Shown here in pieces: positions 55,180 to 63,551 of a DNA stretch of 64,000 bases. The DNA is from Scytonema sp035967975 (lineage in GTDB: Bacteria > Cyanobacteriota > Cyanobacteriia > Cyanobacteriales > Nostocaceae). The stretch covers positions 56,338-120,337 of the forward strand of contig JAWQFQ010000003.1 of the NCBI GenBank assembly GCA_035967975.1, given 5' to 3'. The notes under the pieces were generated by a model. That model was not told the origin of the DNA and ran no database searches. It worked only from the letters and a program-made list of their open reading frames with translations. The position numbers and the translations under genes are program-made. Positions within the stretch are counted from its first letter, which is position 1, and each line of letters begins with the position of its first letter.

Positions 55180-55677
55180 CTAGCCGCCAATCAAAACAGA
55201 CTGACAACCACCTGTAATTTTATTACTAGGTCCAAGTGCTTCCAAAATTGTGTCACCCATACGACATGCAGGTAAGCCGTTAATCAGAACAGTTTTACTA
55301 CCATCAATGACAACACCGGGACCATGGGGAGGTATAGGTAGAGGTGTAGTGCAATTATGAATATCTGCACCACCAGCACTTGACATAATAGAGCTGCTCA
55401 TACTTGATGATAAGGATATTTTTGTATTTTGTTCAGTAGCTATAGCCCCAGGTGCGGCTGGTGTACCAGCTGCTGCCTTCGAGGCTGCTTCAACAGATTT
55501 GATGGCTATATCAGCAGCTTTTTTTTGAGCTTGTAATCCTGCTACCGCACCTGCTGGTATACCCCTCCATGCTGGTAAAGACCCAATCAAGACATTGAGG
55601 CTACCTGGTCCTCCTGTTAAAACTGGTGGTAAAGGGTGTGCTACGGAGTCGGTCAATCTTGCTGCTGCTTTACTCAT
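55180..55677 (-). CDS. PAAR-domain spike-tip protein
   Basis: The 165-aa protein begins ARLTDSVAHPLPPVLTGGPGSLNVLIGSLPAWRG and ends CTTPLPIPPHGPGVVIDGSKTVLINGLPACRMGDTI...GCQSVLIGG, the split halves of a PAAR motif that folds to a sharp zinc-stabilised cone. The middle 50 residues (Ala/Ser-rich helix, AGLQAQKKAADIAIKSVEAAS) are an insert between halves, common in CIS-type PAAR proteins. It caps the VgrG spike encoded upstream. Confidence 0.9.
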   Translation of the reverse strand: MSKAAARLTDSVAHPLPPVLTGGPGSLNVLIGSLPAWRGIPAGAVAGLQAQKKAADIAIKSVEAASKAAAGTPAAPGAIATEQNTKISLSSSMSSSIMSSAGGADIHNCTTPLPIPPHGPGVVIDGSKTVLINGLPACRMGDTILEALGPSNKITGGCQSVLIGG

Positions 55678-55730
55678 AAAAGCCTCCCATAAGTATGTAT
55701 AGTAATCCGCGCATCATTCGTGAGGGGGAA

Positions 55731-55763
55731 AGAAACCCGGTATCTGAGAGATACCGGGTTTCT
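55731..55763. repeat. 33-bp perfect palindrome, family member 3, inside the right-arm operon
   Basis: AGAAACCCGGTATCT / inverse with loop GAG, between the VgrG-type and PAAR genes on the same strand. As a strong RNA hairpin it could attenuate or stabilise part of the transcript. Confidence 0.9.
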
Positions 55764-55780
55764 AACACTCGTAATCCCTT

Positions 55781-57547
55781 TTAGTTGAGACGTATTAATT
55801 TACCATTCATGGTTATTATCCCTTTAGCTTCAATATCTATGTTTGCCTTCGCATTTAATGACATATTACCCGTTGATTCAATGGAAATCGATTTACTCAT
55901 GTCATCCATCTTAATAGAATGACCACCTTTGGTTTGAATTTCTATGCTTTTTTCACTGTCATTTAGGTAAATTTTATGACCATAAACAGTTTCTATCCGA
56001 ATACCAGTTTTACTCCCACCTTTATCCTTTTCAACAAACTGTAGGGTATGTCCGGTACGAGTTTTAAATGTGCGTAATCTGACTTTTTTAACATCTCCTT
56101 GCTGGTCGATCGCATCATTTGCACTTTCTGGTGGTTCGTCCTCTCCATTCCATACGCCGCCAATGATATAAGGGCGGTGTATATCACCATGCTCAAAACC
56201 TACCAGTACTTCATCGCGTACCTCTGGTAAACAATCAAAGCCTCGGTTTTTTCCTGCTCCTGGGGCTACCACTCTTGCCCAATTACTTGTATGCTCTTCT
56301 GTAAGGGTAGGGAACTGCACTTTCACGCGTCCTAATCCCTTTGGGTCTTTATTATCTGTCACAACTCCCACTAAAAAGGTTTGGCCTGGTTTTAGGTGTA
56401 CTTGTGGGGATAGAGTTGTGAATAAACTACCACCACGTAAACCCCGCACGCTGAATTCAGTTGTATATGTTCTTTGACTGAAATGGTGGCGTGTTTCTGT
56501 GATGTAGTATTTGCCCGTAAAGCGATCGCCCATTTTCTCAAGAGTCACAACCCGTCCAGGTCGAATTTGGGGATTACCTTCACCTTTAGCATCAGCGTAT
56601 ACAAACTCACCTCCTAGTTCATCACACAAAGCCTGAGCCATAACCTCTGCTTGTTTATCACTGAATGTGGGTTTATCCACCACAGTCATAACGGGAGACT
56701 GAGCATTATTAAATTTAGTACTAGTACTGCTTCCCGCCCCGTTACCTGTATCAGTGATGACCTTTTCTTTCTTAGCCTTTGCTGTTCTTAATTTTTTCTT
56801 AGTGTAGTCCCAATAACGTACTTCTACCTCCTTCACCTGCTCTGCACTGGTGATGCGAGTACTGAAGCTACTGATATCAATAAGCCATTTTAATAACAAA
56901 GGAGATTCCTGGCTCTCTGGCTTACAAAAATTTATTTTATCACCCTGGATAAAGAGTTCAAAACCAATACGAGCAGCCCTTTCGCGTAAAAACTCCATGT
57001 TAGTTTGATTTTCTTGAAAGACATACTCATGAGGTTCACCACTAGGGTCTATTTTACCTAGTTTTATACCTGTTTCTGAAGCAATTTTCCGGACTATATC
57101 ACTATCAGTTACATTCAAAAAGGAACGATTGTGACGACCTCTATAAAGACGATGAGAAATATCATAACCGCGAACAACAATTGGAGCTTCAGACCTATCA
57201 TTAAAGTGAACCTCTATTGCCGTAATTTCACCTTCAATTATTTCTTCTTCCTTGAGTTCATCATCAAAATTTTGGTCTAGAGTAGTACTCGAAATAAAAC
57301 CCAACTTTATTTTTTTACCAACTTCAAATAGCTTCTCATGATGCCAAGGTTGATTTTCAGAGTTATCTTTTGCAGGAAAATAGCTATTACGTATTACCAG
57401 TGTAAACATAGCTGGCAAATGAAGACTTTCTTCTATGGTAATTTGCAACAAATCTTTTTCTAATTCAGACGAAGCACTTTGCCAATTTTGTCCTCCACTA
57501 GAAAATTGAATTTTGGGTTTGCATAAATAAAGACTTGTGTTAGGCAT
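55781..57547 (-). CDS. VgrG/gp27-gp5-like spike protein (Cis8 type)
   Basis: The N-terminal 350 residues form the gp27/GpD-like hub (QITIEESLHLPAMFTLVIRNSYFP, VVRGYDISHRLYRGRHNRSFLNVTDSDIVRKIASETGI, NMEFLRERAARIGFELFI). A gp5 OB domain follows at about 384-465 (FLVGVVTDNKDPKGLGRVKVQFPTL, VGFEHGDIHRPYIIGGVWNGEDEPP). The C-terminal region has regular short strands (DSEKSIEIQTKGGHSIKMDD, ISIESTGNMSLNAKANIDIEAKG), a beta-helix needle. Length (588 aa) and architecture are standard. It pierces target or membrane in known CIS. Confidence 0.95.
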   Translation of the reverse strand: MPNTSLYLCKPKIQFSSGGQNWQSASSELEKDLLQITIEESLHLPAMFTLVIRNSYFPAKDNSENQPWHHEKLFEVGKKIKLGFISSTTLDQNFDDELKEEEIIEGEITAIEVHFNDRSEAPIVVRGYDISHRLYRGRHNRSFLNVTDSDIVRKIASETGIKLGKIDPSGEPHEYVFQENQTNMEFLRERAARIGFELFIQGDKINFCKPESQESPLLLKWLIDISSFSTRITSAEQVKEVEVRYWDYTKKKLRTAKAKKEKVITDTGNGAGSSTSTKFNNAQSPVMTVVDKPTFSDKQAEVMAQALCDELGGEFVYADAKGEGNPQIRPGRVVTLEKMGDRFTGKYYITETRHHFSQRTYTTEFSVRGLRGGSLFTTLSPQVHLKPGQTFLVGVVTDNKDPKGLGRVKVQFPTLTEEHTSNWARVVAPGAGKNRGFDCLPEVRDEVLVGFEHGDIHRPYIIGGVWNGEDEPPESANDAIDQQGDVKKVRLRTFKTRTGHTLQFVEKDKGGSKTGIRIETVYGHKIYLNDSEKSIEIQTKGGHSIKMDDMSKSISIESTGNMSLNAKANIDIEAKGIITMNGKLIRLN

Positions 57548-57607
57548 ATGCAGAAACTAAAAAATAAAGTATTGTTATCCAGCCGTCTTAAATTATTCGT
57601 GAAATCA

Positions 57608-57640
57608 AGAAACCCGGTATCTCCCAGATACCGGGTTTCT
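57608..57640. repeat. 33-bp perfect palindrome, family member 4, inside the right-arm operon
   Basis: AGAAACCCGGTATCT / inverse with loop CCC, between the CIS tube/hub gene and the VgrG-type gene, both on the - strand. Confidence 0.9.
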
Positions 57641-57670
57641 GGGACGTTTTTTCACAATAGGATTGCTATC

Positions 57671-58216
57671 TCAGCCATTTAATTTGGGATCTGCCTGACG
57701 ATTTTCACCTTGAGATGCAGATGCTTTTGTTCCAGGAAGATTTTTGGGGTCAACTTCTTCTAAGGAGATATCTACTGTCGCTCTGACAGGTGTACCATCA
57801 GAGAGAAACATAGTTAAAGTGTAAGTTAAACTATTCATTACACAATAAAAATACTCTTGACTCCATGTAAAGATATAAACAGGTGGACGTGTATCAGGTT
57901 TTCCATCTACAGTTTCTACACCTTTCTTAATAAGATTGATATATTCCATGACTGATTTTTTAGTCTCATAGGTATCAAATATCAATTGTTTCAATGTAAA
58001 TTTGTAAGGATCAACACCAGAAAAATTAATTTTAGGGAGTAACGTAGTTCCTCTATTACCTTGATGCTTTTCCCAATGAACAGTCCGAGAAAAACTAATT
58101 TCTGTAGGATTAAACAAAAATTTAATATCTTTTGCTTCACCGTTATAAGCTATAAGTTGGGCTTTTTCTAGATTTGATTGACGTTTTTGGGGAGGAACAA
58201 CTGACGGACCTGGCAT
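57671..58216 (-). CDS. CIS tube/hub protein (Cis7-type N-terminal domain, no LysM)
   Basis: From ATG 58216 (MPGPSVV; an in-frame ATG at 58240 is also possible) the 181-aa protein reads KAQLIAYNGEAKDIKFLFNPTEISFSRTVHWEKHQ...KINFSGVDPYKFTLKQLIFDTYE and YIFTWSQEYFYCVMNSLTYTLTMFLSDGTPVRATVDISLEEVD, matching the CIS tube protein domain that adapts hub to tube (Afp7/Pvc7). The usual C-terminal LysM is absent; the product ends in a short polar tail. It is placed directly before the VgrG-type gene. Confidence 0.85.
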   Translation of the reverse strand: MPGPSVVPPQKRQSNLEKAQLIAYNGEAKDIKFLFNPTEISFSRTVHWEKHQGNRGTTLLPKINFSGVDPYKFTLKQLIFDTYETKKSVMEYINLIKKGVETVDGKPDTRPPVYIFTWSQEYFYCVMNSLTYTLTMFLSDGTPVRATVDISLEEVDPKNLPGTKASASQGENRQADPKLNG

Positions 58217-58249
58217 ATATGTATTTCTCCTTAAATTCAAAAATTAATT

Positions 58250-60302
58250 TTACCAAGGTAATCGACCTGAATAAACGCCATAACGTTCTCGTTCGATTTC
58301 CAGCCTCTGTCTCAATCTGCTATAAATTTCACGAGCAAGAACTTCAAGGTCTGCATCATTATCTTCATTTTCTAAAGAAGAAGATTGTCTTTCTATAGTC
58401 TCGCTTATTGGTTGTTTGATTGTATTGGTATCAGCTTGAGAGACTTCTCCTCCATCAGCAAATCCTTTAGGTTGATAATAGGTTTTAGTCAAGACTTTTG
58501 TATTTTCCGATGACAATCTAGAAATCTGAGAGGAATTAGGAGGAGAAAATTCATAATTTTGATGATTAGACTCCACGCCATCAGAGTTAAAAACTGTGAA
58601 TCCATCAGCACCTATATTCAGTAAATCTTCAACATTTGACCATTGAGAAGGTGTGTTAGTAGACATAGAGGGATTTTTTTTGCGGAAAATTAAAGAAGGT
58701 GATGAATAATGAATTGAAGGATTACTTGCATCAGTTGTTTTATTGTTAAGATTCTTAAAATCTGAAGAACTAAGAATTGAACTTCTTTGGTTTTCGATAT
58801 CTAATCTTAAAGACGGAGAAATCAGAGAATTAGAGGCTTGAGATGAAATATTACTATAGTTTTTTAATTGTAATGAAGTTGGTTCTAAAGAATCGACTTT
58901 AGTCGGAGATTCAACAGAAGTGGTTTCCTGTTGTTCCTTGGGAGTAGATGTGTCTAGATTTGGAAGGATGGCGTCGTTTGCTTTACCACCACTATTTATG
59001 TGCTTTAATAAATTGAGATTTTGCTGTGCATCCCTAGCATTAATAACAAATTCTCCAGGTGTCAGCATCGCAGGTACAGTATCAGAGGGTGCGATCTGCT
59101 GATTATTCTCGACGTAGGTATTTGTTACATAACCACCAGTAGCAAAACCTTGGGATACTGATTGACTGAGTAAGGAACTATCCTGGTTTTTTAAAGAATC
59201 TAAGCTTTCTAAGTTATCTGAAGGATTAATTTTTGTTGATAATTGAGTATTTGTGACAATAGAGGTAATGTTTGCGATTGATTGTTGTTCATTCTCAACA
59301 ACTTCATGGAAAACAGTAGATTTTTCAGTCGTAGGTGTTGATGGAAGTTGTGTGGTTTCGGTTGAACAAACAGTGGATGGAGAAACCTTAGTGCTAGAAG
59401 TTGGTAGAACTTGGGTGGTTTCGATTGGTGAAGTTGTTGGTTGGGAAACTTCAGNNNNNNNNNNNNNNNNNNNNNNNNNNNNNNNNNNNNNNNNNNNNNN
59501 NNNNNNNNNNNNNNNNNNNNNNNNNNNNNNNNNNNNNNNNNNNNNNNNNNNNNNGAAGTTGCGTGGTTTCGGTTGAACAAACAGTGGATGGAGAAACCTT
59601 AGTACTAGAAGTTGGTAGAAATTGCTTATTTAAAGTTTCTTGCGACTGGTTTAGTAAGGTGCTTTGACCCTCGGGTACTGAAGGTGCTGGAAAGGAATCA
59701 AAAGACTCAATGTTTTGTTGCTGTAAAATTTGACTAGTTGAGATACTGGAGTCATTAACTGACTCAACTATATTGTTAGTTTTTAATTGCCTGGATTTTT
59801 TATTTTTTGGAGTAAATTGAGTTTGTACTGGAGATTTAGCAGGTTGAAATTGTATTGGGGATTTAGATTTAGATTTAGATTTTTTGCTTTTTTTAGAGTT
59901 TGAATTTTCTTGATTATTTTTCGTATTAGTAGTATTAGTAATACCAGGCCCTGATAAAATTTCTGGCTTGTTACTTTTTAGTGTTTGACTAGAAGCATCC
60001 GAAGTATTAGAAGCTTTTGAAGCAATCGATGGGTTTTCAGTAACTCTATCTATACTAGTAGTATCCCAGGTATCCCATCCTATGGCTGGTTCTGTAGCTG
60101 CCAATGGATGATGTCTTTTAGTCAGAAAAAATTGAGATTCATTAACTAATGGTGATTGGCTTGCTGTCTTACCCTTCAGACTAATTTGCTTATGCAAAAG
60201 ATTATCCTCACTTTTCCATGAGAGTCTGTGAGGTTTATATAGAGATTCTTTTGTCCCAAGGGGCTGAACTTTTATTCCCTGTAAATTTTGAATGATTTGC
60301 AT
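58250..60302 (-). CDS. Tape-measure candidate: long disordered protein with TPGEFVI motif (interrupted by gap)
   Basis: One gene spans 60302 to 58250 across the 100-N gap at 59455-59554; the frame differs by one on the two sides, as expected from a gap of arbitrary length. The first half is Ser/Thr/Lys-rich and disordered, with tandem Thr/Pro-rich repeats (TSSTKVSPSTVCSTETTQLP). After the gap the protein continues to GFATGGYVTNTYV and SDTVPAMLTPGEFVINARDAQQN, the motif seen near the ends of many phage tape-measure proteins. The C-terminus (LAREIYSRLRQRLEIERERYGVYSGRLPW) is helical. No classical long hydrophobic helices are seen, so the function as ruler or hub accessory is inferred. Confidence 0.6.
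59455..59554. other. 100-N assembly gap in a coding repeat
   Basis: Exactly 100 N. The sequences on either side (GAAGTTGTGTGGTTTCGGTTG and GAAGTTGCGTGGTTTCGGTT) are copies of one another, so the gap lies in a tandem repeat. Confidence 0.95.
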
Positions 60303-60325
60303 AGCTAGGATAAGAAAACAGCAAA

Positions 60326-60844
60326 TTAATTAGATTGAAAGAATCCCGACGCTATCCTTGTGGTCGTATTACCGCCTCCTTTATCTTTTCCGACTTTTAA
60401 ACCTTCGTAAGCCAACGTTAATTCTTCAATACCTACTGCATTTCCATCAGCTTGTAGTGTTGGTGTTTTCCATGCTACTGGAATTGCACCAATCAAAGTC
60501 CAACTCATCATTGTTTCACCAGCTTGATTGAAGACAAGAATATTGACATTGCGTCGAGATGTGGCACTACTCTCACTAAAGATTTGATTTATCCAGTTCC
60601 AAAAACCTGGATGATCTGTTACTCCACGTTTGAGAGTAACATCTCCAAACTCTGCCTGACCTAAAAAAACACGTTGCTGGTCGTTAACGCCGCCTTCGTG
60701 AAAAACATTTTTCTTAATTTGAATACTTAATCCGGTACATTCAGTGAAAGATGCAGCAATAGCGCTGTCTATCTCAACATAAAAACGATTACTAGTGACA
60801 TAGTTGAGTTCATGAGCAATACTGCTATTACCATTAGAAGCCAT
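60326..60844 (-). CDS. CIS tube-type protein, copy 3 (tube-initiator-like)
   Basis: The product contains VTSNRFYVEIDSAIAASFTECTGLSIQIKKNVFHEGG, VFLGQAEFGDVTLKRGVTDHPGFWNWI and ILVFNQAGETMMSWTLIGAIPVAWKTPTLQADGNAVGIEELTLAYEGL, the conserved phage tail region family. This copy is in the baseplate arm, close to the hub genes, so it is the best candidate for the first tube ring on the hub. ATG 60844 is preferred; the upstream GTG at 60853 overlaps the preceding stop codon. Confidence 0.85.
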   Translation of the reverse strand: MASNGNSSIAHELNYVTSNRFYVEIDSAIAASFTECTGLSIQIKKNVFHEGGVNDQQRVFLGQAEFGDVTLKRGVTDHPGFWNWINQIFSESSATSRRNVNILVFNQAGETMMSWTLIGAIPVAWKTPTLQADGNAVGIEELTLAYEGLKVGKDKGGGNTTTRIASGFFQSN

Positions 60845-60849
60845 GACAG

Positions 60850-61146
60850 TCACCTCCAGATACCATAGTTACTTATCCTCTCACGCTGATACTGTAAGTC
60901 TCGAAGTAATAATTCATACACTCTTTCTGTCAACTTGTTGATTAACAATGAGTCGTTAAGGTACTTATAGGCTTTTCGCGCCGCAGTATTCGCATCAGAT
61001 GCTGGGGTAACGTCACCAAATCCGGCAGTACCGCCAACGTCTCCTATAGGTGTTAAAAAAGTTTCTTTGCTTTCTAATTCCATAACTAAAAAATTCTCTC
61101 CTAACATTAAGGCTAAAGGTACTGCTTCAGAATCAGAACTAGCCAA
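60850..61146 (-). CDS. Small CIS-associated protein, first gene of the right arm
   Basis: The 98-aa protein has a flexible N-terminal half (Ser/Glu/Gly-rich, ending GDVTPASDANTAARKAY) and a helical C-terminus LINKLTERVYELLLRDLQYQRERISNYG, of a pattern seen in short proteins of other CIS operons. No function is known. It is the promoter-proximal gene of the right arm; its stop overlaps a GTG of the tube-type gene downstream. Confidence 0.6.
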   Translation of the reverse strand: MASSDSEAVPLALMLGENFLVMELESKETFLTPIGDVGGTAGFGDVTPASDANTAARKAYKYLNDSLLINKLTERVYELLLRDLQYQRERISNYGIWR

Positions 61147-61560
61147 AAGTCGAACTTAGTACAACTCACTAAAGGATGGCTGCTGATATCTTGTCCCATT
61201 GTCAACTTTCTGCAAAAAACCAGGTTTGGTGAACGATATATTGAGCTTTTGGTGACGATATGATTTGCACGCCTACCCGGTTTTTGATGCTGGTGCGAGA
61301 TGTGAAGCTAAGTAAGTTGGTGAGAAAAAACCAAAGGAGAGAAACCCGATATCTCATAGTCGCCCAAAGGGCGGCTTCCCGCAGAGTAGATACTGGGTTT
61401 GTGGGGTTTACAAGTTTTACAAATCTGCCGAAGATTGCTACGTGTAACGAAAAATCTAGAAATACGCCCACGCAAAAAATATATATAACTATACTACATA
61501 TACTCCAGATGCAAATATGGCAAAATTTAAGATAATGACTATTTTAGCTGCTTAAATTTT
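61147..61560. promoter_or_regulatory. Divergent region between right arm and MORN kinase, repeat-rich
   Basis: The region must contain promoters for the - strand CIS arm and the + strand kinase. It also holds a degenerate AAACCAGGTTTGG...ACCCGGTTTTTG inverted pair (61210-61284) and a CGCCCAAAGGGCGGCTTCCCGCAGAG palindromic repeat (61361-61386), both common dispersed cyanobacterial repeats. No promoter boxes are assigned. Confidence 0.45.
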
Positions 61561-63066
61561 ATGGTCGTCGGTCATGTTCTCCGCAACCGCTACAAAATTG
61601 TCAGACTTTTAGGAGGCGGTAGCTTCGGAGTTACTTATTTAGCTGAAGATTTAGACTTACCAGGCTATCCTCGATGTGTTGTCAAAAATCTCAAGAAACA
61701 ATACCAAAATCCGAAAGATTTAGAAGTTGCTAGCCGATTATTTGACATTGAAGCAAAAGTATTATACCACCTAGGTAATGAATGCAAGCAAATTCCTCGG
61801 CTTTTCGCCCACTTTGAAGAAAATGGTGAATTTTATCTAGTCCAGGAATTTATAGATGGACATGATTTGGGTCAGGAAATTTTGCCTGGAAAGAAATGGA
61901 CTGAAGCTGAGGTAGTGCAGCTTTTACGGGAAATTTTAGAGGTGCTTGCATTTGTCCACAATCAAAATATCATTCACCGTGATATTAAAGCTCAAAACTT
62001 AATGCGTCGTCATGCCGATGGCAAAATAGTATTGATAGACTTTGGTGCTGTCAAGCAAATAAATGTATTGGGAGCCAATTCTCATGGGCAAACAATTGCC
62101 TCTGTTATTATTGGTACTTCTGGCTATATGCCCACTGAACAAATGAATGGGTATCCTAAGTTAAGCAGTGATGTGTATGCAGTAGGAATGCTGGGAATTT
62201 ATGCATTAACTGGAATTAGACCTCAGAATCTGCCAAGAAACTCTAAAACTTTTGAGGTCATTTGGCGAGATAAAGCCTCGGTTAGCTCTAAACTGGCAGA
62301 TGTGTTAGATAAAATGGTGCATTACAACTTTAATGAACGTTATCAAACAGCAACCGAGGCATTACAAGCGCTAACACCACCAGCACCATCAACGTTAATA
62401 TCCCCATCGTCATTGCGATCGCTATCATTACCAACCCAAATAGTACAAAAATTGGGAAATCTCCAGAAAATTTTAATTAGTGCTGCCGTTGGGGTAGGCG
62501 TGCTACTGGGAGTAGGAATGCTATTTATGATTTTTTGGAGACAACCGACAACAGATATCGAACAAAACAAGTCTGAGTCAACACGCGTTCCATCTAATTC
62601 AGAACCAGCTATATCTGAGTCACCTAATTTATCAGAACTCCCACCCAATCAGGAAAACCTCGAAATTAATCCAGAACAGCCTTGTCCAGAAACGTCTGTA
62701 CCGCCTCTACCAAATCGACTACCCGACTGGGTAGACAAGAACAATAATAGATATTTCGATCTTCCAAAAAATCAATCAACAGGCAGAGGATTTGTAGCTT
62801 TTTCTAATCAATATTACTATGGTGAACTTATTCAGGGAAGATTTGTTGGTTGTGGCATCTTACAGTTCAATAGTGGGACTCGCTATATAGGTAGATTTGA
62901 TAGTAGAAATCAATTTTATGGCAGAGGAAAAATCATTTTCAATGATGGTCAGCAATATGAAGGGGAATTTAAAGAAGGCAAATTTCACGGTCAAGGCACC
63001 TTTTTCTTTAAAAATGGTCAGAGCCAAAGTGGAAATTGGGAAAACGGAAAATTTAAAGGAAATTAA
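61561..63066 (+). CDS. Hanks-type Ser/Thr kinase - TM - MORN repeats
   Basis: Residues 1-270 are an active-looking kinase: LLGGGSFGVTYLAEDL, CVVKNL lysine, HRDIKAQNLMRR, IDFGAVKQ, GTSGYMPTEQ. A TM helix (ILISAAVGVGVLLGVGMLFMIF) lies near residues 300-322. After a Pro/Glu/Ser-rich spacer the C-terminus has three to four MORN repeats (YYGELIQGRFVGCGILQF, GTRYIGRFDSRNQFYGRGKIIF, GQQYEGEFKEGKFHGQGTFFF). MORN repeats bind membranes or partners. It is divergent from the CIS right arm and may phosphorylate its FHA- or WD40-bound partners. Confidence 0.9.
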   Translation: MVVGHVLRNRYKIVRLLGGGSFGVTYLAEDLDLPGYPRCVVKNLKKQYQNPKDLEVASRLFDIEAKVLYHLGNECKQIPRLFAHFEENGEFYLVQEFIDGHDLGQEILPGKKWTEAEVVQLLREILEVLAFVHNQNIIHRDIKAQNLMRRHADGKIVLIDFGAVKQINVLGANSHGQTIASVIIGTSGYMPTEQMNGYPKLSSDVYAVGMLGIYALTGIRPQNLPRNSKTFEVIWRDKASVSSKLADVLDKMVHYNFNERYQTATEALQALTPPAPSTLISPSSLRSLSLPTQIVQKLGNLQKILISAAVGVGVLLGVGMLFMIFWRQPTTDIEQNKSESTRVPSNSEPAISESPNLSELPPNQENLEINPEQPCPETSVPPLPNRLPDWVDKNNNRYFDLPKNQSTGRGFVAFSNQYYYGELIQGRFVGCGILQFNSGTRYIGRFDSRNQFYGRGKIIFNDGQQYEGEFKEGKFHGQGTFFFKNGQSQSGNWENGKFKGN

Positions 63067-63551
63067 TAATAATTATTTTAATTAATTAATTATTAAAACA
63101 TAATGATTGTGTAATATTTTGCTTCATTTCTTATTAAGAAAAATAAATTAGCTTTGATAAAAATTTTCTACATCACATCTTGCACCATTCTCAGCAAGAC
63201 CAAAAAAACCGGGTTTCTGAAGGACAAACTAAGCTTTTCAAGCGATAGGATTCGCAAGAAACCCGGTTTTTGGCCTAAGTGCAAGATATAAAGGAAGGGA
63301 GTAGGAGCGAAAGTGAGAAACTGAGATTCTTGCGAAGAATGCACTTTGCTAACGCTCCACTTCATCAAGCTGTGAATGACAAGCATGTTTTTGTAAACTT
63401 GGTGGGATGCTAAGGGTAAAAGTTTGCTTAATTTTTTGCAAATGAAAGAAACGTAAGCTTGATGTCTATCATAAATTTTACACCTAATCTATCCTATATC
63501 CTATAACGTGCTGCAAGCTTTCAAGTTTATAGCACATTCGAGGAGTGAACA
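63067..63551. other. Intergenic region with long AAACCCGG-type hairpin
   Basis: No gene is supported. AAACCGGGTTTCT (63208-63220) and AGAAACCCGGTTTTT (63258-63272) form an inverted pair with about 37 bp between, a relative of the 33-bp palindromes; it may terminate the kinase transcript. The remainder is AT-rich with the signal-peptide gene's promoter at its end. Confidence 0.5.

Noticed and set aside
48036..57547. Type VI secretion system
   Set aside because: VgrG and PAAR are shared, but TssJLM membrane complex, TssB/C two-protein sheath and ClpV are absent; the single-gene sheath and DUF4255 caps indicate the eCIS/tCIS class.
13197..61146. Active prophage
   Set aside because: Tail genes only: no capsid, portal, terminase, lysis or integrase genes, and AAA+ ATPase, DUF4157 and DUF4255 genes mark a contractile injection system.
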